Notes: a model not told the origin generated them from the letters alone. A DNA stretch of 64,000 bases from DATFQI01 sp963816955 (GCA_963816955.1 CAWFME010000002.1:1-64000); one strand, 5' to 3'; positions 1 through 9,136 are shown, numbered from the stretch's first letter. Program-made: numbers and translations.

Positions 1-385
1 CAGGAGGCCGCGACCGCGCAGGACGAGGCGCAGGAGCGCGCCGCCGAGGCGCGCCAGGCCGAGCAGGAGGCCGAGCTGGCCGAGGACAAGGCCCGCAACG
101 AGCAGCGGCGCAAGGAGCTCGAGAACGAGCTGAGCGCCGAGCAGCGCGAGGAGCAGGCCGCCCGTGACCGCGCCGCCGCCGAGGCCGAGGCCGCCGCCGA
201 GGAGCGGCGCCGCGACCGCAGCGCCGAGACCGAGCGCGAGCTGCAGGAGGGCGCCGCGCGCGCCCAGGAGACGCCACGCCGCCGTCCAGGAGGCCGACGA
301 GCTCCAGGACGCCGCCGCGCTGGAGGCCGAGGCCCACCGGGCCGAGGCGCGCGCGGAAGCGATCGAGAAGGAAGAGGAGCGCTGA
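1..385 (+). CDS. C-terminal part of a charged coiled-coil protein (5' end outside window, frame break)
   Basis: The reading frame is open from base 1 and is almost entirely Ala, Glu, Arg and Gln in heptad-like order, as expected of a long coiled coil. The frame changes near position 270: frame 1 carries the coiled coil up to there, and frame 2 carries its natural continuation (HAAVQEADELQDAAALEAEA) to the TGA at 383-385. One small indel, real or a sequencing error, therefore splits the gene. The next gene starts one base after this stop and is also a coiled coil, so the two are probably an operon of paralogues. No catalytic motif is visible and no function can be assigned. Confidence 0.5.
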
Positions 386-386
386 C

Positions 387-888
387 ATGGGCCTTCTCGA
401 CATCCCGAGGATCGCGATCGGCACCTCGTTCAAGCTCGCCAAGCTCCCGCTGGACATGGCCACCGGCTTGCTGCGCCGCTCGCCCGCCGACGTCGAGCGC
501 GAGCGCGCCGAGGCGATGCGCCGCGCCGCCGACGCGCAGGCGGAGGTCGCCGAGGAGCGCGCCGAGCGCACCGAGCAGGACGCCGAGCGCCGTCGCGCGC
601 AGGCGGCCGAGCGCGAGCGCGAGAAGAAGCAGCAGGCCGCCAGAGGAGCGCGAGGCCAAGCAGCGCCGCGCCGCCCAGGCGGAGAAGCGCCGCAAGGAGG
701 CCGCCGAGCGCGCCGCCGCGCAGCGCGAGGAGGCGATCGAGGCCAAGGCCAAGCGCGACGAGCTCGAGGCGCTGGAGGCCGAGAAGTCGGCGCTCCAGGA
801 GCGCGAGTCCGCGCTGACGGCCGCCGACGAGGCCGAGCGGCTCGCGGACGCGGCCGCGAAGGTGAAGGAGCGCCGCAAGGGCTCGTAG
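387..888 (+). CDS. Coiled-coil protein with amphipathic N-terminus (frame break)
   Basis: It starts with ATG one base after the preceding stop. The first 30 residues (MGLLDIPRIAIGTSFKLAKL and on) look like an amphipathic or membrane-surface segment. A long Glu/Arg/Ala coiled coil follows, about 130 residues. The frame breaks near 641, where an extra A appears in a run of GCC codons. After one shift the coiled coil continues to a natural ending (KVKERRKGS) at the TAG 886-888. It lies directly upstream of a general-stress type sigma factor, so a stress or envelope role is possible, but that rests only on position. Confidence 0.5.
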
Positions 889-939
889 CGACCTCGCTAA
901 CGTTCAAGGCGCCGCAGGCGATCGGGAAGGAGGCTCCCG

Positions 940-1748
940 CTGACCGCACAGGCGGCCGCCTCCCGCGGCCCGAAACAGCACGACCGCGCGGCCGACGAGG
1001 CGCGCTTGCGGCGCTACAGCGCCGAGCGCAGATCCCGAGGACCGGCGAGTGGCTCGTCGAGCGCTACCTGCCCCTGGCCCGCCACGTGGCGTCGCGCTAC
1101 CGCGGCGGCAGCGAGCCGATCGAGGACCTCGAGCAGGTCGCCTCGCTCGCGCTCGTGAAGGCGATCGACCGCTTCGACCCCGAGCGCGGCGCGAGCTTCT
1201 CCAGCTACGCCGTCCCGACGATCTCGGGCGAGCTGCGGCGCCACTTCCGCGACTACACGTGGGCGCTGCGCGTGCCGCGCGACCTGCAGGAGCTCGCCAT
1301 CAAGGTCGGCAAGGCCGAGTCCGCGCTCCAGCTCGAGCTCGGCCGCGCGCCGACGGCGGCCGAGGTCGCCGACCAGCTCGACTGCAGCGTCGAGCAGCTG
1401 CTGGAGGCGCGCGACGCCGCCGGCGCGAACCGCATGAGCTCGCTCGACGCGCCCGTCTCCTCCGACGACGAGGAGGGCGCCTCGCTGGCCGACGTGCTCG
1501 GCGTCGAGGACCAGCGGCTCGAGGACGTCGAGCGGGCGCTCGACGCTCGAGTCCGCGCTGGACGTGCTCGACGAGCGCGACGCGCACGATCCTGCGGCTG
1601 CGCTTCCAGGAGGAGCTCACGCAGGCGGCGATCGGCGAGCGCGTCGGGCTCTCCCAGATGCACGTCTCGCGCCTGATCCGCCAGGCGCTCGAGACGCTGC
1701 GGACGGCCGCGGCAGGCCCGAGGACGCGCGAGCGCACGCCTGGCCTAG
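940..1748 (+). CDS. SigB/SigF-type alternative sigma-70 factor (two or more frame breaks)
   Basis: This is a group 3 sigma-70 factor of the general-stress type. Region 2 is visible as LVERYLPLARHVASRYRGGS, EDLEQVASLALVKAIDRFDP and the -10 recognition stretch around GELRRHFRDYTWALRVPR. Region 4 contains LRFQEELTQAAIGERVGLSQ followed by MHVSRLIRQALETLR. The frame must change near 1030 and again near 1545-1590 to join these blocks, so the locus is given as one gene. The likely start is a CTG at 940, or a miscalled GTG/ATG, because AAGGAGG lies 6 bases upstream at 927-933. The end is uncertain within a few bases. The neighbouring STAS and HATPase genes are its probable anti-anti-sigma and anti-sigma partners. 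Confidence 0.8.
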
Positions 1749-2090
1749 AGCTCGGCCGGGTCGTCGACGATCCGCAGCCTGCTGGTCGAGCTGCATCACT
1801 GCGAACAGCCGCTCGACGGCGCGCGGGCCGCGCACGACGACGACGTCCACGCCCGCCTCGCGCGCGCGTCGCCTCGAACTTGACGATCGCCTCCAGTCCG
1901 GTCGAGTCCAGGAACGCCAACTCGCGCAGGTCGACGACCACGAGCTCGATGCCGTCGAGCGTCCCGACGCGCGTCGAGTTCGGCCTCCAGCTGCGGCGCG
2001 GTGGCCATGTCGAGCTCACCCTGGATCGCGATCTCGACCCGGGAGCCCGACTCGTTCGGTCAGGATCCTGAACTCCGGAGGTCGAGTCAT
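1745..2090 (-). CDS. STAS-domain anti-sigma factor antagonist (frame breaks)
   Basis: This STAS protein of about 115 residues would bind the neighbouring anti-sigma kinase and release the sigma factor when unphosphorylated. The diagnostic block VVVDLRELAFLDSTGLEAIV contains the D-S-T-G motif whose Ser is the usual phosphorylation site. The C-terminal block VVVVRGPRAVERLFAVMQL is typical of the family. The blocks sit in different frames, with breaks near 1785, 1855 and 1975, and read as one protein after indel correction. The ATG at 2090 begins MTRPPEFRILTERVGLPG. The end, LRIVDDPAEL then TAG, meets the convergent sigma factor. It is divergent from the HATPase gene, with a TATAC element at 2104-2108 between them. 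Confidence 0.75.
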
Positions 2091-2120
2091 GCGGCGGGCA
2101 GGGTATACAAGAGCGAGCCG

Positions 2121-2489
2121 ATGCTCTCCCTGACCCTCGAACTCGAGCGTGACCGGGCGGCGCCGGCGCGCGCGCGGACGATGATCCGCGGCCTGCGCCC
2201 GCTGCTCGGGGCGGAGCGGACCGAGGAAGCGACGCTGCTGGTGTCCGAGCTGATCACGAACGCCGTCAAGTACGGCAGCGGACCGGTCCAGCTGCACGTG
2301 GAGGCCGGCGAGCGAGCGCCGCGGGCGCTTCACGATCTCCGACGCCGGCGGCGGCGAGACGCCCGCGCTGCGGGAGACGGGCGGGGCAGGCGCCGGGCGG
2401 CTACGGGCTGCACCTGGTCGACCGCATCGCGGACGAGTGGGGCGTGCACGCACGCCAGCATGCACGTCTGGTTCGACCTGAGCTACTGA
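2121..2489 (+). CDS. HATPase anti-sigma regulatory factor (RsbW/SpoIIAB-like; frame breaks)
   Basis: This small GHKL-type ATP-binding protein would act as a serine kinase and anti-sigma factor for the adjacent sigma factor. The N box is clear (LLVSELITNAVKYGSGPVQL). After frame breaks near 2325 and 2385 the G1 box (ISDAGGGETPAL) and G2 region (GYGLHLVDRIADEWGV) follow in order. The ending HVWFDLSY is typical of actinobacterial RsbW-like proteins. The ATG at 2121 is preceded by the divergent TATAC promoter region. Its stop overlaps the convergent gene by 6 bases. Its length of about 122 residues fits the family. Confidence 0.75.
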   Translation: MLSLTLELERDRAAPARARTMIRGLRPLLGAERTEEATLLVSELITNAVKYGSGPVQLHVEAGERAPRALHDLRRRRRRDARAAGDGRGRRRAATGCTWSTASRTSGACTHASMHVWFDLSY

Positions 2490-2907
2490 AGGAAGCTCTC
2501 GCGTGCCGCGCACGTGCGCGGCCGCGTCGCGCAGGCCGCCCGCCACCGCCGCGGCGTCCTCGAGCTCGTGCCTCGACCACCTCGGCGGCGAGCTCGAGGT
2601 TGCCCGCGAGGTGCTCGAGCGGGAAGTCGCGCGCCTCCAGCACGCCGGCCAGCCAGCGCGACCTGGCGCTCGAGGTCGACGTGGCCCTCGACGTCGCCGA
2701 TCGCCCAGTTGAGCAGGTGCTGCGTGTCGTGGACCTCCCACGCGCGCGCGAGGTCGCCGTAGCGCTCGAGGTCCTCGGGATAGCGCTCGAAGTAGCGCTC
2801 GGCGACCGCGTGCGGCGAGCGGCACCAGCGCCACGTCCGCGGCCGCCGAGGCGCGCCTGGTCGGGCGGCGGCCAGCCGCCGGGCGGCGCCGTGCGGCGGT
2901 CGCTCAC
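2484..2907 (-). CDS. Hypothetical protein, helical, about 140 residues (frame breaks)
   Basis: It begins with a GTG that overlaps the stop of the upstream monooxygenase-like gene by 4 bases, so the two are translationally coupled. The readable core is helical and rich in Trp and His (WLAGVLEARDFPLEHLAGNL, then ELAAEVVEA). Upstream of it lies a segment like LARAWEVHDTQHLLNWAIGD. Frame breaks near 2650 and 2830 must be corrected to join these. The stop is the TAG at 2484-2486, overlapping the end of the anti-sigma gene. I do not recognise the family. Confidence 0.45.
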
Positions 2908-3214
2908 TCGGCCACCACCTCGTAGGTGTGCAGGTGCTCGAGGCGCTCGAGCTTGATCGCCGCCTGCAGCTCGGGGTCGATCCGCTCGTGCGAGACGCGG
3001 TGGTCGGCCGAGCGCATGTAGGCCTTGAACGCGTCGCGGTCGCGCCAGCGGCTGACCATGATCAGCTCGCCCTCGTCGCGGTCGGACTGCCAGACCTGCA
3101 GGTCGACGAAGCCGTCGGCGCCGTCGACGAGGCCCGGCGCGGGCGCGGAACGCGCGTCACGAGCTGCTCCGCGCGCTCGGCCGGCACGCGCAGGCGGGAC
3201 ATCGAGACGTACAT
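2904..3214 (-). CDS. Antibiotic biosynthesis monooxygenase (ABM)-fold protein (frame break)
   Basis: This small dimeric ferredoxin-like-fold protein of the ABM family has about 100 residues. The start MYVSMSRLRVPAERAEQLV and the later block MVSRWRDRDAFKAYMRSADH are characteristic, as is the W-x-S-x-R-D strand (VDLQVWQSDRDEGELI). One frame break near 3150 separates the N-terminal strand from the rest. Such proteins range from quinol monooxygenases to non-catalytic stress proteins, so the substrate cannot be stated. The gene is divergent from the B12-photoreceptor gene and coupled (GTGA overlap) to the downstream hypothetical gene. Confidence 0.6.
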
Positions 3215-3272
3215 CGCGCGCCGAACGCTAATGGGTCTGAGGCGCTCGAGGTCGTGGGTAGAGTGGCTCGCG

Positions 3273-3964
3273 ATGCGGGCCGACACCCAGCGCCCGCGCG
3301 CGGCGGCACGCCGGAGCAGGTGCGCGAGGGGTACCTCGGCGCGCTGCTCGCATCCGACCTCGCCGCGGCGCGGGCCGTGCTCGACGACGCGATCGCCGCC
3401 GGCATGCCCGTGCGGCGGATCTACCTCGACGTGCTGCAGCCCGACGCTCTACGAGATCGGCCGGCTGTGGTCGCACGCCGAGATCAGCGTCGCGCAGGAG
3501 CACCTGGCGACCGCCGCGACGCAGTCCGCGATGGCGCGGCTGGCCGAGAGCCTGGCCGACGGGCCGCGCCGCGTGCGCCCGGGCGCCGCGGTCGTGGCGT
3601 GCGTGAGCGACGAGCTGCACGCGGTCGGCGGGCGCATGGTGGCCGACTTCCTGGAGGCCGACGGCTGGCGCGTCATGTTCCTCGGCCAGCTCACGCCCGG
3701 CGACGACCTCGCCGCGCTGGCGTCGCGAGCAGCGGCGCCGCAGGTCGTCGCGCTCTCGGCGGCGCTGCCCGAGCGGGTGCCGCGGGTGGCCGAGGTCGTG
3801 CGCCGCACTGCGCGGCGCTCGACCCGGCGCCGTTCGTGCTCGTCGGCGGGCAGGCGTTCGGCGGCTCGGCCGAGCGGGCGCTGCGCACGGGCGCCGACGC
3901 CTACGCGGGCGACGCGGAGGCCGCGGTCGCGGCCGTGCGCGAGCGCTTCCCCGCATCGGCATGA
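3273..3964 (+). CDS. Stand-alone B12-binding photoreceptor-like protein (CarH-type sensor without HTH; frame breaks)
   Basis: The protein has a B12-binding helical cap followed by a Rossmann-like B12-binding domain, about 225 residues in all. The cap carries W-x9-E-H: Trp at 3468-3470 and Glu-His at 3498-3503, within RLWSHAEISVAQEHLATAA. The second domain carries E-x-H-x-x-G (ELHAVGG, 3612-3629). In the CarH/LitR family this pair of motifs marks adenosylcobalamin light sensors. There is no MerR DNA-binding domain: the region before the cap is only about 20 residues. The frame breaks near 3305, 3447 and 3815. Its stop overlaps the phosphatase start by 4 bases (ATGA), so it probably feeds light or B12 status to that phosphatase. 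The signalling route is inference. Confidence 0.75.
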
Positions 3965-5616
3965 TCCGGCGAGCAGATCGAGGACTACACCTGGGAGAGC
4001 GCCGCGATGATCGCCGCGGCGCTCGCGCCCGACGGCACGGTGCTGGAGGCCAACCCGGCGCTCGAGCGACTCGCCGGGCCGGCGCTGGCGGGCACCGCCT
4101 TCGACGCGCTGATCCAGGCGCGCGCAGCGCGACGCGTTCGCGCGCCGGCTCGCCGCGGCCGGGCCCGAGTGGAGTCGGCGCGACGTTCGCGCTCGCCACG
4201 GGCGGCGCCGAGATCGCGACCGACCGGCGCGTCTGGCTGCGCGCGCGCCGGGCGACGCGGTCCTGCTGGTCGCCGAGCCGGCGATCGGCGAGCAGGAGCG
4301 CCTCGTCGAGAAGGTGCTCGAGCTCAACGACGAGCTCGTCGTCGCCCATCGCGAGCTCGTCCACCAGCGCGAGGAGCTCCGACCGCCGCCGAGCGCATCC
4401 GCAACCTCGAGGCGATCTCGGCCGCCGGCCTGGTCAACCTGCGGCTCGACGACCTGCTCAGCGAGGTGCTGCGGATCATCGCCGAGGCGGTCGGCTCCGA
4501 GCGCGCGGTGCTGCTGCTGCTCGACGACGACGGCGAGGTGCTCGTCGCGCGCGCCGCGGTCGGGCTCGATGGCGTCGAGCTCGACGAGATCCGCGTCCCG
4601 ATCGGCGTCGGGCGTGGCGGGCAGCATCGCGCGCCGAGAACCGGCCGCGGGTCATCCCCGACCTCTCCGAGGTCGAGGTCCACAGCGCCTACCTGCGCGA
4701 GAGCTCGCGCTCGATGGCGGGCGTGCCGCTGACGCTCGACGGCCGAGGTCATCGGCGTCCTGCACGTCTCCTCGGGCGAGCTGGACCGCTTCGGCGAGGA
4801 CGACCTCGGCCTGCTCGTGCCGGCCGCCGAGCGCGCGGCGCTGGCGATCGGGCGCGCGCGGGTCGTCGAGCGCGAGCGCCGGATCGCCGAGACGCTGCAG
4901 CGCAGCCTGCTGCCGCACGACGCTGCCCGCGATCGACGGGCTCGAGCTGGCGGCGCGCTTCCTGCCGGGCGCGGGCGTCGAGGTCGGCGGCGACTGGTAC
5001 GACGCACTGCCGCTGCCCTCGGGCGAGCTGGCGGTCGTGATCGGCGACGTGGCCGGCAAGGGCCTGCGCGCCGCGACGCTGATGGGCGAGCTGCGCGCGG
5101 GGCTGCGCGCGTACGCGATCGAGGGCGGCGGGCCGATGGACACGCTGGTCCGGCTCAACCGGCTCGCGCTGCGCTCGTTCCAGATGGCGACCGTGGTGCT
5201 GGTGCACGTCGCGCCCGACCTCGGGCGGAGTCGATCTACGGCAGCGCGGGGCACCTGCCGCCGCTGCTGCTCGGCGCCGACGGCTCCGCGCGCTTCCTGC
5301 GCGGCGGCGCGTCGACGCCGCTGCTGGCGCTGCGCGAGGACGTCGAGGACGGCGTGGCCGCGCTTGGGGCCGGGCGACGTCGTCGTGCTCTACACGGACG
5401 GGCTGGTCGAGCGCCGGCGCGAGCCGATCGACGAGAGCCTGGAGCGCCTGCGCACGGCCGCCGAGGGCTTCGACGGCGACGCCGAGGCGCTCTGCGACCA
5501 CCTGCTCGGGCGGCTCGCGCCGCCGCGCGGGCTCGCCGCACGACGACATCGCGATCATCGCGCTGCGCCGCAGCGCGCTCAGGCCCAGCGGATCGGGCAG
5601 CGCGTCGAGGCCGTAG
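3961..5616 (+). CDS. PAS-GAF-PP2C (SpoIIE/RsbU-type) serine phosphatase (many frame breaks)
   Basis: The N-terminus is PAS-like (APDGTVLEANPALERLAG). A short coiled coil (VLELNDELVVAHRELVHQRE) follows, then a GAF domain with SEVLRIIAEAVGSERAVLLL. The PP2C/SpoIIE domain has the metal-binding motifs VEVGGDWYDALPLPSGE, VVIGDVAGKGLRAATLM and LYTDGLVERR. It would dephosphorylate the nearby STAS protein and so activate the sigma factor. At least eight single-base frame breaks must be corrected, among them near 3970, 4135, 4380, 4625, 4745, 4922 and 5225, so the locus is listed whole. The ATG at 3961 overlaps the stop of the B12 sensor. The end overlaps the convergent P450 gene. Confidence 0.78.
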
Positions 5617-6780
5617 ATGCCGTCGATCGAGCCGTACACCGGCTCGCCGTCGAGCTGCGAGGCCCGGCATCCGCGGGGCGAGGAAGGCGAGCGCCTCCTG
5701 CATCTCCGCGCGGGCGAGGTTCGCGCCCAGGCAGTAGTGCACGCCGGCGCCGAAGGTCAGCGGCTTGGCGCCGGTGCGGTCGGCGGTGATGTCGAAGCCG
5801 GCGGCCGTGTCCTCGCGGTTGCCGGTGAAGGCGCTCACGAGCACGACCGTGCCCTCGGGGAAGTCGACGTCGCGGTAGCTGACGTCCTCCATCGCGATCC
5901 GGGCGGTGAACGGGGTGATCGGCTCGAAGCGCACGACCTCCTCGACCGCGGCGGGCGCGAGCAGCGGGTTCTCGGCCAGCAGCGCCCACTGGTCCGGGTG
6001 CTCGGCGAACAGCCGCAGCGCGTGCGCGAGCTGGCTCTGGGTCGTGTCGACGCCGCCGACGAGCACGTTGAGCACGAGGTTGAGCGGCTCGACGTCCGAG
6101 AGCCGGTCGCCCTCCTGCTCGGCGGCGATCAGCGTGGAGATCAGGTCGTCGCCGGGCTCGGCGCGGCGGCGGCCGAGCAGCTCGCCGGCGTAGGCGTAGA
6201 ACTCGACGACGGCCTGCTCGATCTGCGGGCGCTCGGTCGGCGACGCTCATCCCGAACTGGCGCTGGATCCAGCGTCGACCAGTCCCACAGCCGGCCCGCG
6301 TCCTCGATCGGCGCGCCCATCACCGTCGCGATCACCTGCGAGGGGTAGGGCTTGCAGAACGCCTCGACGGCGTCGCAGCTGGTGGCGCCGTCGAGGTCGG
6401 CGTAGAGCAGCTCGCAGGAAGCGGCGCATGTCCGGGCGCCAGCGCTCGACCGCGCGCGGGGTGAAGAAGGGGTTGACGAGGCCGCGCAGGCGCCGGTGGT
6501 CGGCGCCGTTGATGTGCAGGATGTTGCGGCGGATCTCCTCGAACAGCGGGCCGTCGTCGATGCCGAAGATCTCGGCGATCTTCATGCCGGGGAAGGTGAA
6601 GCTCCGGCTGCGCAGGAAGAACTCGCCGGCCTCGCGGTCGACGGCGACGCAGCCGAGCGGCATCGTCGCCAGCCAGCCCTGCTCGGCGAGCTCGGCCATC
6701 GCGGCGTGGAAGCGCTCGCCGCGCAGCTCCGGGTCGAGGTAGTCGAAGCTCGGCAGCTCGAGGTCGGCCAGGGCGGTCAT
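5579..6780 (-). CDS. Cytochrome P450 (frame breaks)
   Basis: This soluble bacterial P450 has about 400 residues. The N-terminus reads MTALADLELPSFDYLDPELR. The I-helix is LVGGVDTTQSQLAHAL, the ExxR helix is EEVVRFEP, and the haem loop is FGAGVHYCLGANLAR with the Cys thiolate ligand. Frame breaks lie near 6250-6290, 6415 and 5670, and an extra C near 5595 alters the last residues. Without that base the end reads LPIRWA then stop at 5579. No ferredoxin gene is adjacent and the substrate is unknown. It starts divergently from the DUF1232 gene. Confidence 0.85.
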
Positions 6781-6819
6781 CCGGGCCGGAGCCTACCCGG
6801 GGCGCGCTACCGTCGGGGC

Positions 6820-7222
6820 GTGGACTCGGCGCTGCTCGTGGCCGCTTGCTGGTGGCGATCGGCCTCTACGCGCTGTTCGTCGCTCGGGCTGGCGCTGGCC
6901 GGGCGCGGCCCCGAGGCGCGCGCGCTCGCGCGGCTCGTCCCGGACTGCCTGGTGCTCGCCCGCGGGCTGCTCGGCGACCGCGAGGTGCCGGCGCGCTGCA
7001 AGCTCGCGCTGGTCGGGCTCGATCGCGTACCTGGTGTCGCCGATCGACCTCGTGCCCGACTTCCTGCCGGTGGTCGGGGTGCTCGACGACGCGATCCTGG
7101 TCGCGCTCACGCTGCGCTGGATCATGCGCACGGCGGGGCCCGAGCGGGTCACCCGCCACTGGCGCGGCACGCCGCGCGGGCTGGCGCTCGTGCTGCGCGC
7201 GGCCTACAGGCCCGGCGGGTGA
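6820..7222 (+). CDS. DUF1232/YkvA-family membrane protein (frame breaks)
   Basis: The diagnostic DUF1232 core is AYLVSPIDLVPDFLPVVGVL followed by DDAILVALTLRW. This family is a short helical membrane hairpin. An N-terminal hydrophobic segment precedes it (LLVAIGLYALFV, readable only after correcting a break near 6845), and another break lies near 7023. The likely start is the GTG at 6820, with a GCTACCGT -10-like element just upstream, suggesting a leaderless message. The molecular function of the family is unknown. The stop overlaps the end of the convergent cell-wall hydrolase gene by 19 bases. Confidence 0.7.
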
Positions 7223-8125
7223 CGGACGACGTAGCCCGCCGACGAGCGGTCGGACGGCTGCCAGCGCGTGCCGTTCTCGTTGCGGCCCGTGGTGTCGAAG
7301 CGGCGGCCGTCGACGACCATGTAGACGTGGCCGGGGGAGGCGTAGATCGTCACCCAGCGCCCGCGGCCGGGTGAGCCCCAGCTCATGAAGCCGCCGCTCG
7401 TCAGCGCGGAGCTGAGGTAGCCGGCGCCGTGCAGCGCGTAGGAGACCGAGCCCGAGCAGTCGTAGCCGGAGTCGTTCCACTGCCCGTGCCCGCCGCCGTA
7501 CTTGTAGGGCTTGCTCGGCGATGCGGTTGCCCGCCGCGATGATGCGCCGCACGCGGATCGGCAGGCCGCCGGCGCGGCCGGCGATGCCCGCGCGAGCGCT
7601 TGAGGACCGTGGTGATGCGCGGCGTGCCCGAGCGCGGCCCAGGTGGCCGGGCCGACGATCCCGTCGGCCGTGAGCCCGCGGCGGCGCTGGAAGGCCTTGA
7701 CGGCGCGCTGCGTGCCGGGGCCGAAGATGCCGTCGACCGTGATCCCGAGCCGTCGCTGCAGCAGCCGCACGCGGCCGCGCTTCGTGGCGCCGCCCGAGCT
7801 CGTGCGCTGCGACGTCGTCCGGCGCGAGTGCGCGGCGCGCCGCAGCGCGGCCCACGTCGCCGGCCCGACGACGCCGTCGGCGGTGAGGCCGTGCGAGCGC
7901 TGGAAGCGCTTGACGGCGCGCTTGGTGCCGCTGCCGAAGATCCCGTCGGCGCGAACGCCCAGCCAGCGCTGGGCCTTGCGCCACGCGCGGGCCCTTCGAG
8001 CCCTTCTTCAGCGGCTTCGCCGCGGCGTGCGCCGGTGCGGGCGGCCACCACCGCGGACGTGGCGAAGCCGCCGGCGATGGCCAGCAGCAGCGCGAGCGCG
8101 AGGTGCAGCCAACAGTTGATCGCAA
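7204..8125 (-). CDS. Exported cell-wall hydrolase: two peptidoglycan-binding domains plus NlpC/P60-like domain (frame breaks)
   Basis: A hydrophobic signal segment (LHLALALLLAIAGG) is followed by two peptidoglycan-binding repeats. These are recognised by DGIFGSGTKRAVKRFQRSHG with LTADGVVGPATWAALR, and by DGIFGPGTQRAVKAFQRRRG with LTADGIVGPATWAALG. The C-terminal domain has GYDCSGSVSYALHG, where Cys followed by Ser is the NlpC/P60 nucleophile site, and then SPGHVYMVV with the catalytic His. It would cut peptidoglycan stem peptides outside the cell. Frame breaks occur near 7530, 7600, 7780 and 7990. The start is uncertain; the TTG at 8125 is a placeholder. A c-di-AMP riboswitch lies just upstream on the same strand. 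Confidence 0.75.
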
Positions 8126-8157
8126 AGTCCGTTCGTGTCCTTCGATGTCGGCGTCCG

Positions 8158-8290
8158 TCGGGCGCCTACGAGGTGAGCTGACGGGCTCGCGCTGCCTGCG
8201 CTACGCCACCATGACGGCGGCGATTCGCCCCTGCGGCCTCTCGGGCCGCTCCGGTTCCCCCGTTCGCCACCGCACGGGGCGGAGGCGATT
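8158..8290 (-). promoter_or_regulatory. c-di-AMP riboswitch (ydaO/yuaA class)
   Basis: Read on the minus strand, the element contains the conserved blocks GCGAACGGGGGAACCGGAG (8250-8268) and GCAGGGGCGAATCGCC. It ends with CCCGTCAGCTCACCTCGTAG, which matches the 3' signature of ydaO RNAs. The order and spacing fit that class. It precedes an exported peptidoglycan hydrolase, the commonest target of this riboswitch in actinobacteria. Boundaries are approximate. Confidence 0.8.
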
Positions 8291-8366
8291 CGGCGGCCGT
8301 CGTTCTACCACCGAAATCTCCTGCGCCTGCAGGATTTCTTGCACGGGGGGCCATCCGAGACGAGTG

Positions 8367-8380
8367 CGAACATACGTTCG
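8367..8380. promoter_or_regulatory. LexA (SOS) box
   Basis: CGAACATACGTTCG is a perfect 5-4-5 inverted repeat that fits the Gram-positive/actinobacterial LexA consensus (CGAAC-RNRY-GTTYG core). It ends on the G of the GTG start of the following gene. LexA bound here would block a leaderless or near-leaderless transcript. Confidence 0.65.
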
Positions 8381-9109
8381 TGAGACCACTCGAGACCCGC
8401 GACGAAGCCCTCCACCTGGTCGCGGCGGGGCTCAACGACTGCGAGATCGCCCGCCGCCTCGACGTGCCCCGAACGACCATCCGCGACTGGCGCAGGCCGC
8501 GGTATTCGGCGAAGCTCGCGCTCTGTCCGCTCTGCGGTGGGCGATCACGCCCGATCGTCCTCGAAGCCGAGCCCTATGCCGAGCTCCTCGGCCTCTACCT
8601 CGGTGACGGGCACATCACGGATCTCGCACGCTCACAACGACTTCGGGTGTTCCTCGACGCGAAGTACCCGGCCATCATCGACGACTCGGAGGGGCTCATC
8701 CGCACGCTTCTGCCGGCCAACCGGGTGGGCCGGACGTCGCGGAAGAAGGGCGAATGACGGTCGTGTGGGCCTACTCGTCGCATCTCAGCTGCCTGTTCCC
8801 TCAGCACGGCGCGGGCAAGAAGCACGAGCGCCGATCGGCTCGAGCCCTGGCAGCAGGAGCTTGTCGAGCCGCGCCGTGGGCTTCCTGCGCGGCTGCATCC
8901 GATCGACGGCTGCGTGTTCATCAACCGGACCGGTCCCTACGAGTACCTGAGCTACGACTTCTGCAACTACTCGGAGGACATCGTCGCCCTGTTCGAGCAA
9001 ACTTGCCTCGACCTCGGTCTCCGACCACGTCGAAACGCGGCGCAGGGTGCGCCTCAACCGTCGAGAGGACGTGGCCCGGCTGCTCCAGCACGTCGGGCGG
9101 AAGGGCTGA
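8380..9109 (+). CDS. HTH plus LAGLIDADG-like (homing-endonuclease fold) protein (frame breaks)
   Basis: The N-terminal helix-turn-helix is DCEIARRLDVPRTTIRDWRR. A short Cys pair follows (CPLCGG). Then comes a LAGLIDADG-like core with YAELLGLYLGDGHITDLARS and, in the second half, FLRGCIRSDGCVFINRTGPY and YLSYDFCNYSEDIVALF. This architecture is common in high-GC actinobacteria as a family annotated either as a regulator or as an endonuclease. Frame breaks near 8750, 8850, 8890 and 9040 must be corrected. The end is LLQHVGRKG and TGA at 9107-9109. It begins on a LexA box and sits next to two tRNA genes. Whether it cuts DNA is unknown. Confidence 0.7.
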
Positions 9110-9136
9110 GGCCGACGCGGTACCATCGACGCGTCT

